This document shows, piece after piece, positions 10,301 to 21,530 of a DNA stretch of 64,000 bases. Under the pieces are notes generated by a model, which did no database searches, was not told the DNA's origin, and saw nothing but the letters and a program-made list of their open reading frames with translations. Origin of the DNA: Iris pallida (Eukaryota > Streptophyta > Magnoliopsida > Asparagales > Iridaceae); assembly GCA_029216955.1 (NCBI GenBank), contig JANAVB010003400.1, positions 19,216,492 to 19,280,491 on the forward strand, read 5' to 3'. Each line of letters starts with the position of its first letter. The first letter of the stretch is position 1. Made by a program: the position numbers and the translations under genes.

Positions 10301-12730
10301 TTACGAGTCAAACAAGTAGGGATATCGCGATCGGATGTCGTCCTCACGCTCCCACGTTGACTCACCTAGAGAGTGATGACCCCAAGCAACACGGACTAAG
10401 CTAATAGTCTTGTTCTTGAGTATCTTCTCCCTCCGGTCCAATATAAACACGGGCCTCTCCTCATACGAAAGGTTGGTACCAACAACCAATTCCGAATGGT
10501 CCAGGATATGGCCCGGGTCCGGGATGTACCGTCGTAATTGGGACACATGGAATACATCATGCACCTCACTTAGCGACGACGGAAGAGCGAGACGATAGGA
10601 TACATCTCCTACTCGCTCCAGGATATCGAACGGCCCTATATACCTAGGACTAAGCTTTCCCCGTACGCCAAAGCGAATGACGCCGCGGTTAGGTGAGATC
10701 CTAAGGAATACATGGTCGCCGATAGCAAACTCTAAGGGACGTCGATAAGCATCGGCCCAATGCCGCTGGCGATCTTGGGCCACTCGAAGACGACCTCTAA
10801 TCCCTCTGACCACTTCAACTGTCTGGACAATCATTTCTGGACCGAGCATCTGCCTCTCTCCAACATCATCCCAGGCTAACGGGAATCTGCACTTCCTACC
10901 GTACAGTGCCTCGAATGGGGCCATCTGAATACTGGCCTGGAAACTATTGTTGTACGAGAATTCCACCAGGTGCAGGTGATCCTCCCATGAACCACCGAAG
11001 TCAAGGGTACAAGATCTCAACATATCTTCAAGAGTCTGGATTGTGCGTTCCGACTGGCCATCTGTCTGCGGGTGATAAGCTGAGCTAAACTGAAGGTGAG
11101 TTCCCAAACTCTCTTGCAAGCTGCGCCAAAAGTGTGACGTAAACCTTGAATCTCGGTCCCAGGTGATACTGACGGGCACACCGTAAAGCCTGACAATCTG
11201 CCTGAGGTACATCTCTGCTAGCTGAGCCGTAGACTGCCCAACTCTGAATGGGAGAAAATGAGCCACCTTCGTGAGCCTGTCAACTATAACCCAAATAGCA
11301 TCTTGACCAGCTGGGGATCTAGGCAATCCAGTCACAAAATCCATGGTCACATGCTCCCATTTCCATTCTAGAATCGGCAAGGGCTGAAGAAGTCCAGCGG
11401 ACCTCTGATGTTCAGCTTTAACCTGCTGGCAAACCAAACACCGAAAGACAAACCGGGCTATCTCCCTCTTCATGCCATTCCACCAGAAATGCTGACGAAT
11501 ATCACGGTACATCTTTGTACCACCATGATGAATAGAATACTGTGAACTGTGAGCTTCTGCCATGACCTCCTGTCTGATATCTCCACTGGGTACACAAAGA
11601 CGAGTGTCGTGTCGAAGTGTACCATCTTCATGAATGCACAACTCTGGCCTTCTCCCTGCTTCACATTCTGCTCCGAGTCGCTGAAGCTTGGAATCTGTAG
11701 ACTGCGCCATCCGGATCCTCTCAACTATGCTGGACTGAACCTGTAGACTGGCCATCAACGCCACGTTGGTAGGAAGAATCACTTCGATTCCCATCTTCTG
11801 AAGATCTGCCAATAACTCTTGTTGCGCTGTTAGGAAGTAAATTTCAGCTCTCCGGCTCAACGCATCTGCTACAACGTTGGCCTTCCCTGGGTGATACTGC
11901 AAGTCCACATCATAGTCCACCAGTAGCTCGAGCCATCTTCTCTGCCGCATGTTAAGGTCTTTCTGGGTGAAAACATACTTCAGGCTCTTGTGATCAGTAA
12001 ATATCTCTACTCTGTCTCCGTATAAGTAGTGCCGCCAAAGCTTAAGTGCAAACACTACTGCCGCCAGTTCCAAGTCGTGGGTTGGGTAATTTTTCTCATG
12101 ATCACGAAGTTGACGTGATGCATAAGATATTACCTTCCCATGCTGCATCAAGACACACCCCAATCCTCTGCCTGAAGCGTCGCAATAAACTGTGAATCCT
12201 CCGGTCCCATCTGGAAGTATGAGAATGGGAGCCGTTATCAAACCTCGCTTCAACTTTTCAAATGATTCCTGACACTCTGCTGTCCAAGCAAACTGCACAT
12301 CCTTGCGGGTCAACTGGGTCATCGGCGCTGAAATCCTTGTAAAATCTGAAACGAACCGCCGGTAGTAGCCGGCCAATCCAAGAAAGCTGCGAACCTCTGC
12401 CACTGAGCTAGGTACTGGCCATGACTCGATAGCCACAATCTTATGGGGATCCACTTCCACTCCTCCTCGAGTAACGATGTGACCCAAGTACGAAATGCGA
12501 TCGAGCCAGAACTCGCATTTACTGAACTTGGCGTACAACTGATGCTCTCTAAGCGTCTGAAGGACGATTCTGAGATGCTGCTCGTTCTCTGCTTCGCTCT
12601 TGCTGTAGACCAGGATATCATCTAGGAACACGATCACGAACTGATCCAAGGCATGAAAATGCGATTCATGAGGTCCATGAATACGGCCGGCGCATTGGTC
12701 GCTCCAAAGGGCATAACAAGGAACTCCCAA
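10301..12730 (-). pseudogene. pol: E2 pol: RT C-terminus, RNase H, integrase, chromodomain
   Basis: An open frame of 809 codons, of which the first 25 or so are out-of-frame sequence ahead of a frameshift near 12655. From there it shows the RT catalytic [10 protein letters not shown], the RNase H domain ([15 protein letters not shown] and the [21 protein letters not shown] region), the integrase HHCC finger ([11 protein letters not shown]), and the DD35E core (VDRLTK, WDRDSRF, QTDGQSE). It ends in [21 protein letters not shown] and a chromodomain-like tail with [19 protein letters not shown]. Domain order equals that of E1. It cannot form a working polyprotein because of the upstream frameshifts and stop. 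Confidence 0.9.
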
Positions 12731-13053
12731 TGCCCATACCTCGATCGGAAAGCTGTCTTCGGGATGTCCTGCTCTCTGACTCTGATCTGGTGGTATCCTG
12801 ACCGCAAGTCTATCTTCGAAAACACTGAAGCCCCCTTGAGTTGATCAAACAAGTCATCTATCCTCGGGAGAGGATATCTGTTCTTGATTGTCACTGAGTT
12901 CAAGGTACGATAATCTACACATAACCTGGACGTACCATCCTTTTTCACAAGAAGCATCGGGGCTCCCCAAGGCGATCCACTTGCACGAATGAATCCCTTG
13001 GTCCTTAATTCTTCAATCATCTTGTACAAAATCTCCAACTCTGAAGGCGCCAT
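12634..13053 (-). pseudogene. pol: E2 pol fragment: N-terminal half of reverse transcriptase
   Basis: A 139-codon segment with [59 protein letters not shown] and [20 protein letters not shown], the finger and palm region preceding the catalytic DD. It overlaps both neighbouring open frames in other reading frames: entry by a frameshift near 13055-13070, exit by another near 12655. Each break looks like a small indel, since the protein similarity continues directly in the next frame. Confidence 0.88.
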
Positions 13054-13762
13054 CCTGTAGACTCTCTGATACTGGTGCTGTCCCAGGAATCAAGTCTATA
13101 GTGAACTCAATCTCCCGCTCTGGCGGCATCCCTGGAAGTTCCTCTGGGAAGACATCTGGAAACTCTTCAACAATTCGGGATAACTGCACTGCTGCTACTG
13201 CCATCCGCAATACTGGGGAAGATGGTTCTACTGCGCCTCTAGAAAATGAAAACTCTGGCTCGCCTGGAATACTAAAGACAACCCTGCCAATATGGCAGTC
13301 TATCCTAGCATACTGGTTCCTCAACCAATCCATGCCTAAGACTACATCATAGTCTGCCATAGGAAATTCTATAAATCTAGCGGGGAACTCTCTACCGCTA
13401 ACTACGATCCGACACGAGAAAAACACTCGATCTACTCCCACAAGACCATTACCAGTAAGTATATTGAGCCTCACTGATAATGACTCGGGCTCCAATCCTA
13501 CCTGTGTCGCGAATCGTGCAGACATAAATGAATGCGATGCACCAGAATCAAATAATACCGATGCTGGAGAGGAGTTGACGAGAATAGTACCTGCCACTAC
13601 CTCACCTGGTGCAACTTCTTCTTCCATAGTCATCATCATGGCCTGACCTTGTCCTCTAGCTGCGGGTCCCCTCTGCTGGAAACCTCTCTGCCTGCTCTGC
13701 ACTTGGGCTTGGGTGTACTGCTGTTGGTTCTGCTGATGAAATGCCTGTGCCTGAGGCAACAA
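13013..13762 (-). pseudogene. E2 pol fragment: aspartic protease region
   Basis: It starts with a glutamine-rich linker and contains the protease active site LFDSGASHSFMSARF and the downstream YDVVLGMDWLRNQYA segment, then the linker to RT with FPDVFPEELPGMPPEREIEF. It is in the same frame as the gag segment, separated by one TAG at 13784-13786. Its last 17 or so codons lie beyond a frameshift and are not native. The listed start is just the first methionine after the stop. Confidence 0.87.
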
Positions 13763-13783
13763 TGGCCTCGAATACTGCTGCTG

Positions 13784-14758
13784 CTACATAGGTGCTGGTC
13801 CCCTAACCGATGGACTGGTTAGGTTAGAAGAGGATGAACTACCCCTATTCGGGCAGGCTCCTATCTTGTGATCTGCCGCTCCACAAGCCAGGCACAATCC
13901 TTGCGCCCTACGGCAATCCGCCACTACATGGCCTGGCTTCCCACAATGAGAACATCCCATCGCGGAAGTCTGCTTCTGCTTCTGCTGCTGCGGGTACGTC
14001 GGGGTTGAATGCTGAACCGACGTTACTGAGGCCGCCCGCCTCGGAGTTCCAATGGTCAAACTTCTAGCTGTCGGGGCTGGAGCTGATGATTGGTGCATCT
14101 GGTTGTGGGACCGCTTCCTACCTCCGGTCCTATCCACGATCCTCTGGGAGGTGTACTCGTGCCTTCTAGCTGCTCTCAATACTGCATCGAACGTCTGGTG
14201 CTCGAACTGCTCAACTGCCAACAAGATCTCCAAATGCAGTCCCTGTTGGAACCGCTGGGCCCTATCAAACTCGGTCGCCACCAAGGTGGGGGCAAACCTA
14301 CTGAGTCTAGAAAACTCAAATGCATAACCGTCGACCGTTCTGCCTCCTTGCTTCAAGTTGGTAAATCTCGTCTGTAGGTCGTACCGAGCTACAGCATCGA
14401 AATACTTCGTCTGGAATCTTTCTCTAAACACCGCCCAAGTGACCGGCGCCGCTAATCCTACGGCCTGCGCCGCCCACCAACTGCGAGCCAAGTCTAACAA
14501 CTGCAGGCGTACCACCGCCACCTTCTCATTCTCGGGTGTCCTAGCTGCTTCTAGAATCACCTCGGTATCCTGAAGCCAAGCGTCCGCGGCAATCGCATCT
14601 TCGCTGCCGTCGAAGAATGGAGGGTTCAAGCGCTTGAAGCTGTTGGCCGCGCTGTTCCCTGGATGACCGCCTCTAGTCAAAGCATCTGCTACTACCTGGT
14701 GCAAGGCGTCTCCTCTACGATCCTGGGAAGCTATCAAGGTCCTGATGAGACCTACCAA
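13784..14758 (-). pseudogene. gag: E2 gag (with terminal in-frame TAG)
   Basis: A 324-codon frame with the gag core (RLNPPFFDGSEDAIAADAWL, LARSWWAA, KYFDAVARYDLQTRF, RTVDGYAFEFSRLSRFAP, RFQQGLHLEI, RAARRHEYTSQR), a basic S/T-rich linker, a CCHC knuckle (CSHCGKPGHVVADC) and a cysteine-rich second knuckle-like motif (CLACGAADHKIGAC). The stop is TAG followed by CAG CAG, in frame with the protease. The true start may lie further upstream, because the relative E3 also shows related sequence before this point. Confidence 0.88.
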
Positions 14759-15099
14759 GGTGCCATCGTCAGGCTCTGCAGGCTGGACGGGCCGAACTGG
14801 GGGTTCTCCTCCGGGAGGTACAACTCTGGAGGCTACTCCGGAATGCTGGGCTTAATCTCCGGGTTGCTGGTCCCCGGGAAGTGCTCCACCTTGCTGATCG
14901 GCGGGGTCAGGTACAGTGCCGCTGAAGAAGACGACACAGGGAAAACAATAAGGAAGGACCAGGACAGAACAACGATACAAGCATACGATCAGGACAAGAA
15001 TCCAGAGATGCAGAGGATATAAACGGAGATCAAGGACGAGTACTGATTGAGACATCTAATTGGTAAACCCTCACATTCTTGAATGCCAAGACCTGCATG
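14759..15099 (-). other. E2 leader between primer binding site and gag
   Basis: This 341-bp non-coding interval shares short segments (such as GCCGATCAGCAAGGTGGAGC) with the sequence before gag in E3. No gene is visible. Confidence 0.6.
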
Positions 15100-15116
15100 G
15101 GCCACCACTTAAACCA
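15100..15116 (-). promoter_or_regulatory. E2 putative primer binding site, not tRNA-Met type
   Basis: The element strand reads TGGTTTAAGTGGTGGCC directly after the LTR end. It begins with TGG as expected for pairing to a tRNA CCA end but does not match the initiator tRNA-Met site used by E1, E4 and E5. The related element E3 has TAGGTTTTAGTGGTGGCC at the same place (51806 onward), so the segment is conserved. I cannot name the tRNA. Confidence 0.55.
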
Positions 15117-16784
15117 TGTGACGCCCCAGAACCAGAATACTGGAGAGCGGGGGCGTACATAGCCAGCTACCTATATTGAAATGAAATCCACCTCGCTATA
15201 CGGTCACGGCTGTCTAGATATGAGGGTTTACTACAAGCCAACGGTCTCTTAAGGTCAAGCCTATTGTCTCAATCTCAAACAAATAATATAATTACAAGAT
15301 GTTAGACCACCAAATATACAATAAAAGGCGTCCCAAATATTACATATTCAGCTGATCATGAAGCTAGTCATACAAAATGCGAGGACTAGCAAGAGTTAAG
15401 TCATACATGATCAACCCTAGGATTTGTTAATCATGTTACAGCCTGTAGGCAGACAGTGAGTAAATGTGTATCGAGCTAACAGGTGCTCGTCGGCTAAACG
15501 CCTCAAAAAAATAATTTACAACGGAGTGAGTGAAACAAAAAGGAAAACCCACTCGTAGCCCGGGTTCCTTCTAGTCGCCACCATCGGACTGGAGGTTCGG
15601 TAGATCCTCGGGTGCTGCTCCGAAATCTGGCCACACAAAACCAGCTGGGTCAAACCCCAGGAAGAGCAAGTGCCACAAAGGAGGCCACGAAATAAGAACA
15701 AAAGCCAGCATATCAGAACATAATAAAAATGGAAGAAAAGTACAAGTAATAAAAGTACAGGGGCCGAGTGCGCAGAGGGCGCAGGGCCAAGTGCGAAGGG
15801 GCGCGCAGCCAAGTGCGCAGGGGGCGCGCGGCCAAGTGTGCAGGGGGGCGCAGGGCCAAGTGCGCAGGGGGCGCGCGGCCAAGTGCGCATGGGGGGCGCG
15901 GTCGAGTAGGCATGGGGGCGCACGGCCGAGTGCGCATGGGGCGCGCGGCCGAGTGCGCATGGGGGCGCGCGGCCGAGTGCGCATGGGGGCGCGCGGCCGA
16001 GTACGCATGGGGGCGCGCGGCCAAGTGCGCGGGGGAGGGGTGCGCAGTTCGCCAAGGGGCAAGCTGCGCTGGTCAGCCAGCGCTAAAGAGCGCCGGCCGA
16101 GGAAGGCTGCGCGTTCAGCCTTGCGCTAAAGAGCGCAGACCGAGAGGTCTTCTTCTCCAGCTAGGCTGAGAAGATGAACCAAGAACACCAAAAACTTCAA
16201 TTTCTTCATATCTTGGCCAAATCAAAACCAAATTCGGATTTCCAAAGTTCTAACTTGTGTAAAATTGAATTCTCTTCCACATGGAAGCCTCAAAACAAGC
16301 AAAAATCAAAGTTTAATAGATCAAAATCAAGAAAATTCGAAAATAGCTAAAACTTAGATCTAGAACAATGGAGACTCCAAATCACAAAATGCCAAGTTCT
16401 AATGTTGTTCTCCATGGCCTAATCTAGCTAATGGACAAATAAAAATGTGGTGCTTATTTGGTGGCAAGGTGCACTTGCCTATGGAGGTTGGTGTTGTGTG
16501 GAGGAAGGAAGAAGATGGAGAAATTAATGGAAATTATGGAGGAGAGAGAAAGTTAGGTGGGGATATTAATGAGGGTGGATTGTGGTGGAATGAGGGTGGA
16601 GTATAGCTAAGGTGTTCCTTTGGGCTTAAAATCAAACCAAACCAAACCAAACCAACTAAAACCGAGCCGAGCCGAAACCCAAAAATACGAGAAAACCCAA
16701 AATTCCACAAGTCGAGAAAATAAAAATACATGCCAAAATCCAAATTACGAGCATGAATACGAAATACGGGAAACGGGGGTGACA
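15117..16784 (-). repeat. 5' LTR of E2 (internally deleted, 1668 bp)
   Basis: It starts TGTGACGCCCC and ends GGGGGTGACA at 16784. It aligns with 7794-10133 from 15592 on, but about 1.15-1.2 kb of the left copy is absent at 15760, where AAAAGTACAG runs straight into the VNTR. E3 keeps a 2.9-kb LTR of the same type, so this is a deletion here and not an insertion in the other copy. Confidence 0.9.
15760..16045. repeat. GC-rich tandem repeat (VNTR) inside the E2 5' LTR
   Basis: Same unit family as 8990-9410 but a shorter array. The left edge of the array is also the breakpoint of the LTR deletion. Open frames on both strands here are repeat by-products. Confidence 0.9.
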
Positions 16785-18397
16785 GTGTCGCCAACAAACT
16801 CAAGGCGACCAGGAAAGCTCTTACCGTTTATAGTAAAGAAGCGTTCGGGAACATCTTCCAGGCTGTTCGCACTACTGAGGATGATGTTACCCGTGCAGAA
16901 GCGCTCTTCGCCTTAGACAGATCCCCAGCCGCCAGGACCTCACTGAACCTTATCAGAGCATTGCTGAAATTCAGATTGAAGGTAGAGACCGAATTCTGGA
17001 AACATAAAGCATGACTGACTTGGGACAGTGAGGGAGACAAAAACACTAGCTACTTCCACGCCTGTGTTAAGGGTCGCAGACAACAGCTCAACATCCATCA
17101 GATTGCAGACGACAACGGAAACATCAAAGATCAACGGGGTATCCAGTCGGCTGCCGCATACTTTTTCTCCCGGATGTTTACCAAAGAACCCGTAGTCAGG
17201 GACGAGGAATTCCTAGCGGCGATCCCTCGCCTGATTGATGCGGACGACAATCATCGATTGGAGCTCATTCCCTCCGAGCAAGAAGTCAAAGAGCAGTGTG
17301 GGCACTCGACGAACACAGCGCTCCGGGCCCGGACGGATTTAATGGAGTATTCTTCAGATCGTGCTGGAACATTATCAAGTCGGATATCCACGAGACAGCC
17401 ATTGCCTTTTTCCAAGGCGCCAGATACCCAAGATTTATCTTCTGCGCTAATCTGATTCTTATCCCCAAACAGGAAAATCGGAAAACCTTCAGAGACTTCC
17501 ACCCTATTAGCCTCTGCACCTTCACGAACAAGATCATCTCCAAAATCATCGCCAATCGTTTGATCGAGATCCTACCAAATATGATATCTGAAGAGCAGAG
17601 CGGCTTTGTTCGAGGTCGGAACATTATTAACAACATTCTGATGGCCCAAGAAATGGTCACATGCATGAAATTACCAGCTAGAGGCGGGAATATTGCCATC
17701 AAACTGGACATGGAGAAGGCATACGACAGGTTAGACTGGCAATTCATGATCTGGGTGATCAGGGCCTTCGGGTTCTCGGAAACCTGGACCAACATCGTGT
17801 GGAGATCGATCAGTAATTAGTGGTTCTCCACGATGATCAACGGTCAAGCTGAAGGCTTCTTCAAATCTAGCCGCGGTGTCAGACAAGGAGATCCTCTATC
17901 CTCCACCATATTCATCATTGCCGCCGAAGTTCTGAGCAGAAACCTTAACAAAATGGTTGGCATCCCGAACTTCCACCACTTTCACACCACCAGTGGCTGC
18001 CCGATCGTGACCCACCTGGCGCATGCTGATGACATTTTAATCTTCACCTCTGGAACGTCGGATCCGTATAGGTAGTGCATAACATGCTTCAGAGATATAC
18101 CAGATGCTCTGGCCAGAGAGTCAATCCCAACAAGAGCATCATCTACGTTCATCACAAGACCAACAGAGACCACGCCTCCACTCTCTCCAACATTACTTCC
18201 TTCGCAGTTGCGTATCCTCCCTTCTCCTACTTAGGATGTCCGTTGATGTACGGCCGATCCAACGCAGGCATCTTCGAAGGGCTGGTAGGTAAGATAAGGC
18301 ACAACGCCACCCTATCGCCCGGTGGAAAGATCATTCTTATTCGACATGTTCTCCTCTATCCCCATATACACCTTAGCCGCATGCTCCCCTCTAAGAA
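16785..18397 (+). pseudogene. L1-type LINE reverse transcriptase remnant, part 1
   Basis: Coding sequence of a plant L1 LINE in several frames. In order: the linker typical of these elements (LTWDSEGDKNTSYFHACVKG near 17020-17085), the RT start (SAPGPDGFNGVFFRSCWN near 17320), HPISLCTFTNKIISKIIANR, GFVRGRNIINNILMAQ, KLDMEKAYDRLDW, a TAG at 17818, RGVRQGDPLSS near 17875, the catalytic box as LAHADDILIF (18015-18045), CSGQRVNPNKS and YLGCPL. The frame is broken near 17010 (TGA), near 17296 and at 17818. The left end is cut by E2; the 5' half of the LINE should lie beyond E1 and E2, left of the window. The right end is cut by a solo LTR at 18398. Confidence 0.92.
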
Positions 18398-20716
18398 TGT
18401 CACGACCAACTCCCGTAGGAGCGATCGTCCTCGCTAAGGCATGATGCCGCACGAGCCTAGATTGCGCTCGTGCAAGGCAGGTTCCATAACGGCCGATTTC
18501 AGCGGCTGCGACGGGGTCGTCGCACAGAAGTCCCATGCAGAGACATTGAATGATAGCAGCGGAAGTTGAAGCAAAACACAAGTCATTGCAAATCACTCTT
18601 TTATTGATATTGAAACAATGGTTACATTGGGGCGCAAGGTCGAGATTACAAGTCTCTCATGCTCACTCAAGCTCACATTACAAGTCACTCAGCTCTCTCT
18701 CTCATCTCTCAATACATTTGTCGATCCAGTGGAAGCTTCGAAAGGCGATGTCTATACATTATGTCCCGTATAAGTCTTTACTCCATGCGGCCGCACGCTT
18801 CGAATCGCCAAGGAACTCCGTGCCTCGACACATCCAAGCGAGCTCCGCGCCACGAGCTTCTACCTGTACCTGCACATGGAAACTATGTAGGTGTCAGTAC
18901 TTAACTGTACTGGTGGAATGAGCTCCTCGTCCACGCATACAAAACCGACACGTTTGATTTACTTTTGTGCAACATAGTCCCTTCTTATCAATTGTCTTTC
19001 TACTCTTGCCTTAGGATCAGTTTTAGGACCGACGCCTTGGCCTATACTGTGTCGCTAGACCATCCCGTACTTGCAACAACGATGGTAACTCATACTTTGC
19101 CTCTAGATCCTTCTTGTGCCAACAACGTTAACCTATTAAGTCGTGTTTGCCTTACGGCCCAAATTAGAGACGCAACTACGCGATAAGACTCCATTCCCGT
19201 GTGACAGTGCTACAAATCCTTGCTGAGGTCGTGCCTCGCAACTCAGTGAGACTCAATCATATCACCAACTGACCCAATCAGGACTTGTGAACTAAATGTC
19301 ACTCGACCGACTTTGCCTTGCGGCATCTCCCGACTTAAACTCAAGACGACTCAATCATAACTATGCAACTTATATGCCGACAACATAAAACTCGACGCCA
19401 CCTCTCATGCCGAAGCACGTCGCCTAAGTTGCAACCAAATCTTAGGCCCAACATTGTATTCAAACTATACACACACATTCAACTCGACTCCTTGATATAG
19501 TGCACTCAATACTCGACTCAATCCAAAGGCACACTCGCGGATTGCCGCCCGTGCAGACTCATCTATATGAGGTCACTAGCATGACAAGCTATCCTGGACT
19601 ATAGATTTTGTTAATCAGGACCCTTGCAGCGCAAGTAGTAAGCCCCACTGCAAGTCCCCGCTTAACCCGTGCTATCACCCTATCACCCAGCACAGCTATA
19701 CCGTGTTTCCTCCTAGGCCGAGTCGGTCCCGTGGTCCCGGGTTGTCGCTCGAGGAAACTCTCTCCTTGTCGACAAGTTGTCCAATGACCATGCAAGACTA
19801 GACACAAACTGACGTCTCACACAGTCATCCTTCTTTCAGTGTTACCCTCTCTCCCAAAACCAATATCAAGACTTCTATCATTTGAGACCCCTCGACGACC
19901 CACGGTCGCGAACATTCTTTCCATATTTCCTTGAGACCCCTCGCCGACCCACGGTCGCGAGCATTCTTTCCATGTTACCATATCATTTCATTCAACTCAA
20001 TGCCTATTCGATAGTCCTTTCTCCAAAACTTATTAAATCAACCGTGGTTCATGCCCTAAACACTAAGTCCGTGCATCGTGCCTCAAACCGACTTCCGATA
20101 GCCTAACATAACTTGCCTGACTTAAACGCACAACGACTCGGCGAGCAAAGGCTGCGTCAAGCCTTGCATCGCGGAAACGTGCCGCGCATGCATTCGACTT
20201 CTGAATGACCAAGTCATTTGGGTGCCTAGACTTATATCATAAGCCGTGCAACGCAACTTAACTCATGGGACAAGCCAAGGCTATGCCAAGCCTTGGACAT
20301 TAGGACCGTGCATGCTTTATGAAGCATTTATGCGGGCGACGTCTATGACTTAAGCTACGTTCATAAACTCGCCTACTCAACCAATTTTCCTTCTCCCAAG
20401 CCACGGGACGAAGGACCAAGTGTCATTTTCAAAGCACGCCGTGCACCAACTCTAAGCCGACCGTTGGACCTTTCCATATTCTAACTCAATTCGACTCGTC
20501 GGGATTATTCCCTCATCTATGTGGATTCGTCTATTTTATTATCAAGCCTACGTGTGCAAGTTGAAAACATGCGATTTATTATGTGAAGGCTAAGATGAGG
20601 CAAGTTCACCGAAACTACCCCACCTGAGCGATGTCTTCGAGTCGCGTTGCATGCTAAGTCCGAACGCCGTCGGCGTTTCGATTCCTCCGATTGACTGAGC
20701 GGGACGGGGCACTACA
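18398..20716 (-). repeat. Solo LTR (gypsy, related to E1 LTR) with AAGAA target duplication
   Basis: A 2319-bp sequence starting TGTCACGACC and ending GGACGGGGCACTACA, with the perfect direct repeat AAGAA at 18393-18397 and 20717-20721. No coding region or second LTR lies between, so this is a single LTR left by recombination between the two ends of an element. Ends and internal blocks resemble the E1 LTR in the same orientation, hence the - strand call. A 50-bp tandem duplication (gacccacggtcgcgancattctttcc) sits near 19884-19970. Open frames inside are not genes. Confidence 0.92.
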
Positions 20717-20812
20717 AAGAAGGTTCTCACTTCCATTGAAAACCTCTTCACCAACTTCTTTTGGGACCACTGTGACGGCAAGGACAAACACCATTGGACG
20801 AGTTGGCAAAAT
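20717..20812 (+). pseudogene. L1-type LINE remnant, part 2
   Basis: After the solo LTR and its target duplication the LINE frame resumes, with the segment around FFWDHCDGKDKHHWTSW, which follows RT in plant L1 proteins. Similarity ends near 20812, where the phrase AACCTCTTCACCAACT from 20739 is repeated and unrelated sequence begins, so the LINE 3' end is lost or rearranged. Confidence 0.82.
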
Positions 20813-21530
20813 AAAACCTCTTCACCAACTCCTTAGATTTGCCTCATTAACAAAATAAGACCTTTTAGAAAACTTAAGCAGTTTACACCTACTTAGATTG
20901 CCCGCGTGAGCAAAAAGGCCCCTACTGTCTATTAGCAATTAGAAATGGTCGTTAATGACGTTTTTTTTAAATAAAAAATAATAAACTACCTAAATTACCC
21001 TCCCCCATCAGCCCCCCCTCACATTCCCTCCGCCGGCCAGCCTCCTCTCCTCCCTCGGCCGGCCAGCTCCCCGACCCGCCTCCCCATTCCTCCCTCCGCT
21101 CCGCCAGCCAGCCCCCCGACCACCCCTCCTCCCCGCGTATAGTTCCTCCCTGCCCCCTCCTTCTCCCCGCGTCTCCCCGCCCCCCCTCCTCCCCGCGTCT
21201 CCTCCCCCCCCCCCCTCCGCCCCCTCCTCCCCGCGTCTCCCCGCCCCCCTCCGCCCCGCGTCTCCTCCCCCCCACTCCTCCTCCTCCCCACGTCTCCTCC
21301 CCGCGTCTCCTCCCCGCTCCCTACCACCGGAGAGAGAGGGGGGAGAGTAGGAGAGGGGTGAAATGGTCATTACAGTCCCGGCTTAACACCGGTTAACAGA
21401 AAGGGGGTCATTTAAGCATAATTGAAACGGATTTGATTTTTCAAATCAGCGAGTCTTTAATTGCATTTTCGTAACATCTAAGGAGGGTTTAAAGGCACTT
21501 TACCCTTTCTTTTAAGAGTAACTAGCCCCT
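20813..21530. other. Non-coding, includes a pyrimidine-rich repeat block
   Basis: No gene is visible. About 21000-21330 is strongly C/T-rich on the + strand with an irregular CTCCTCCCCGCGTCTCC repeat. Glycine/arginine-rich open frames on the - strand there are products of that composition. Confidence 0.75.
21000..21330. repeat. Degenerate CTCCCCGCGTCTCC tandem repeat
   Basis: Repeated units of about 14-20 bp with CCCCGCGTCTCC as the commonest core. The block is sharply bounded by AT-richer sequence on both sides. Confidence 0.8.

Larger units (their letters stand above)
7794..16784 (-). mobile_element. E2: decayed Ty3/Gypsy chromovirus, interrupted by E1
   Basis: E2 runs right to left: 5' LTR 15117-16784, leader, gag, protease, RT-RNase H-integrase, 3' LTR 7794-10133. 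The outer part of its 3' LTR was displaced beyond E1 and lies left of the window. The coding region has one in-frame stop and two frameshifts, so E2 is dead. The right end joins LINE coding sequence (GTGTC at 16785), so E2 inserted into that LINE. Element E3 at 48907-52810 on the + strand is a relative: it shares LTR length, LTR end sequence, the segment after the LTR, and gag. Confidence 0.92.

Noticed and set aside
20967..21370. Three overlapping Gly/Arg/Glu-rich - strand frames
   Set aside because: They coincide with the pyrimidine-rich repeat. Composition artefact.
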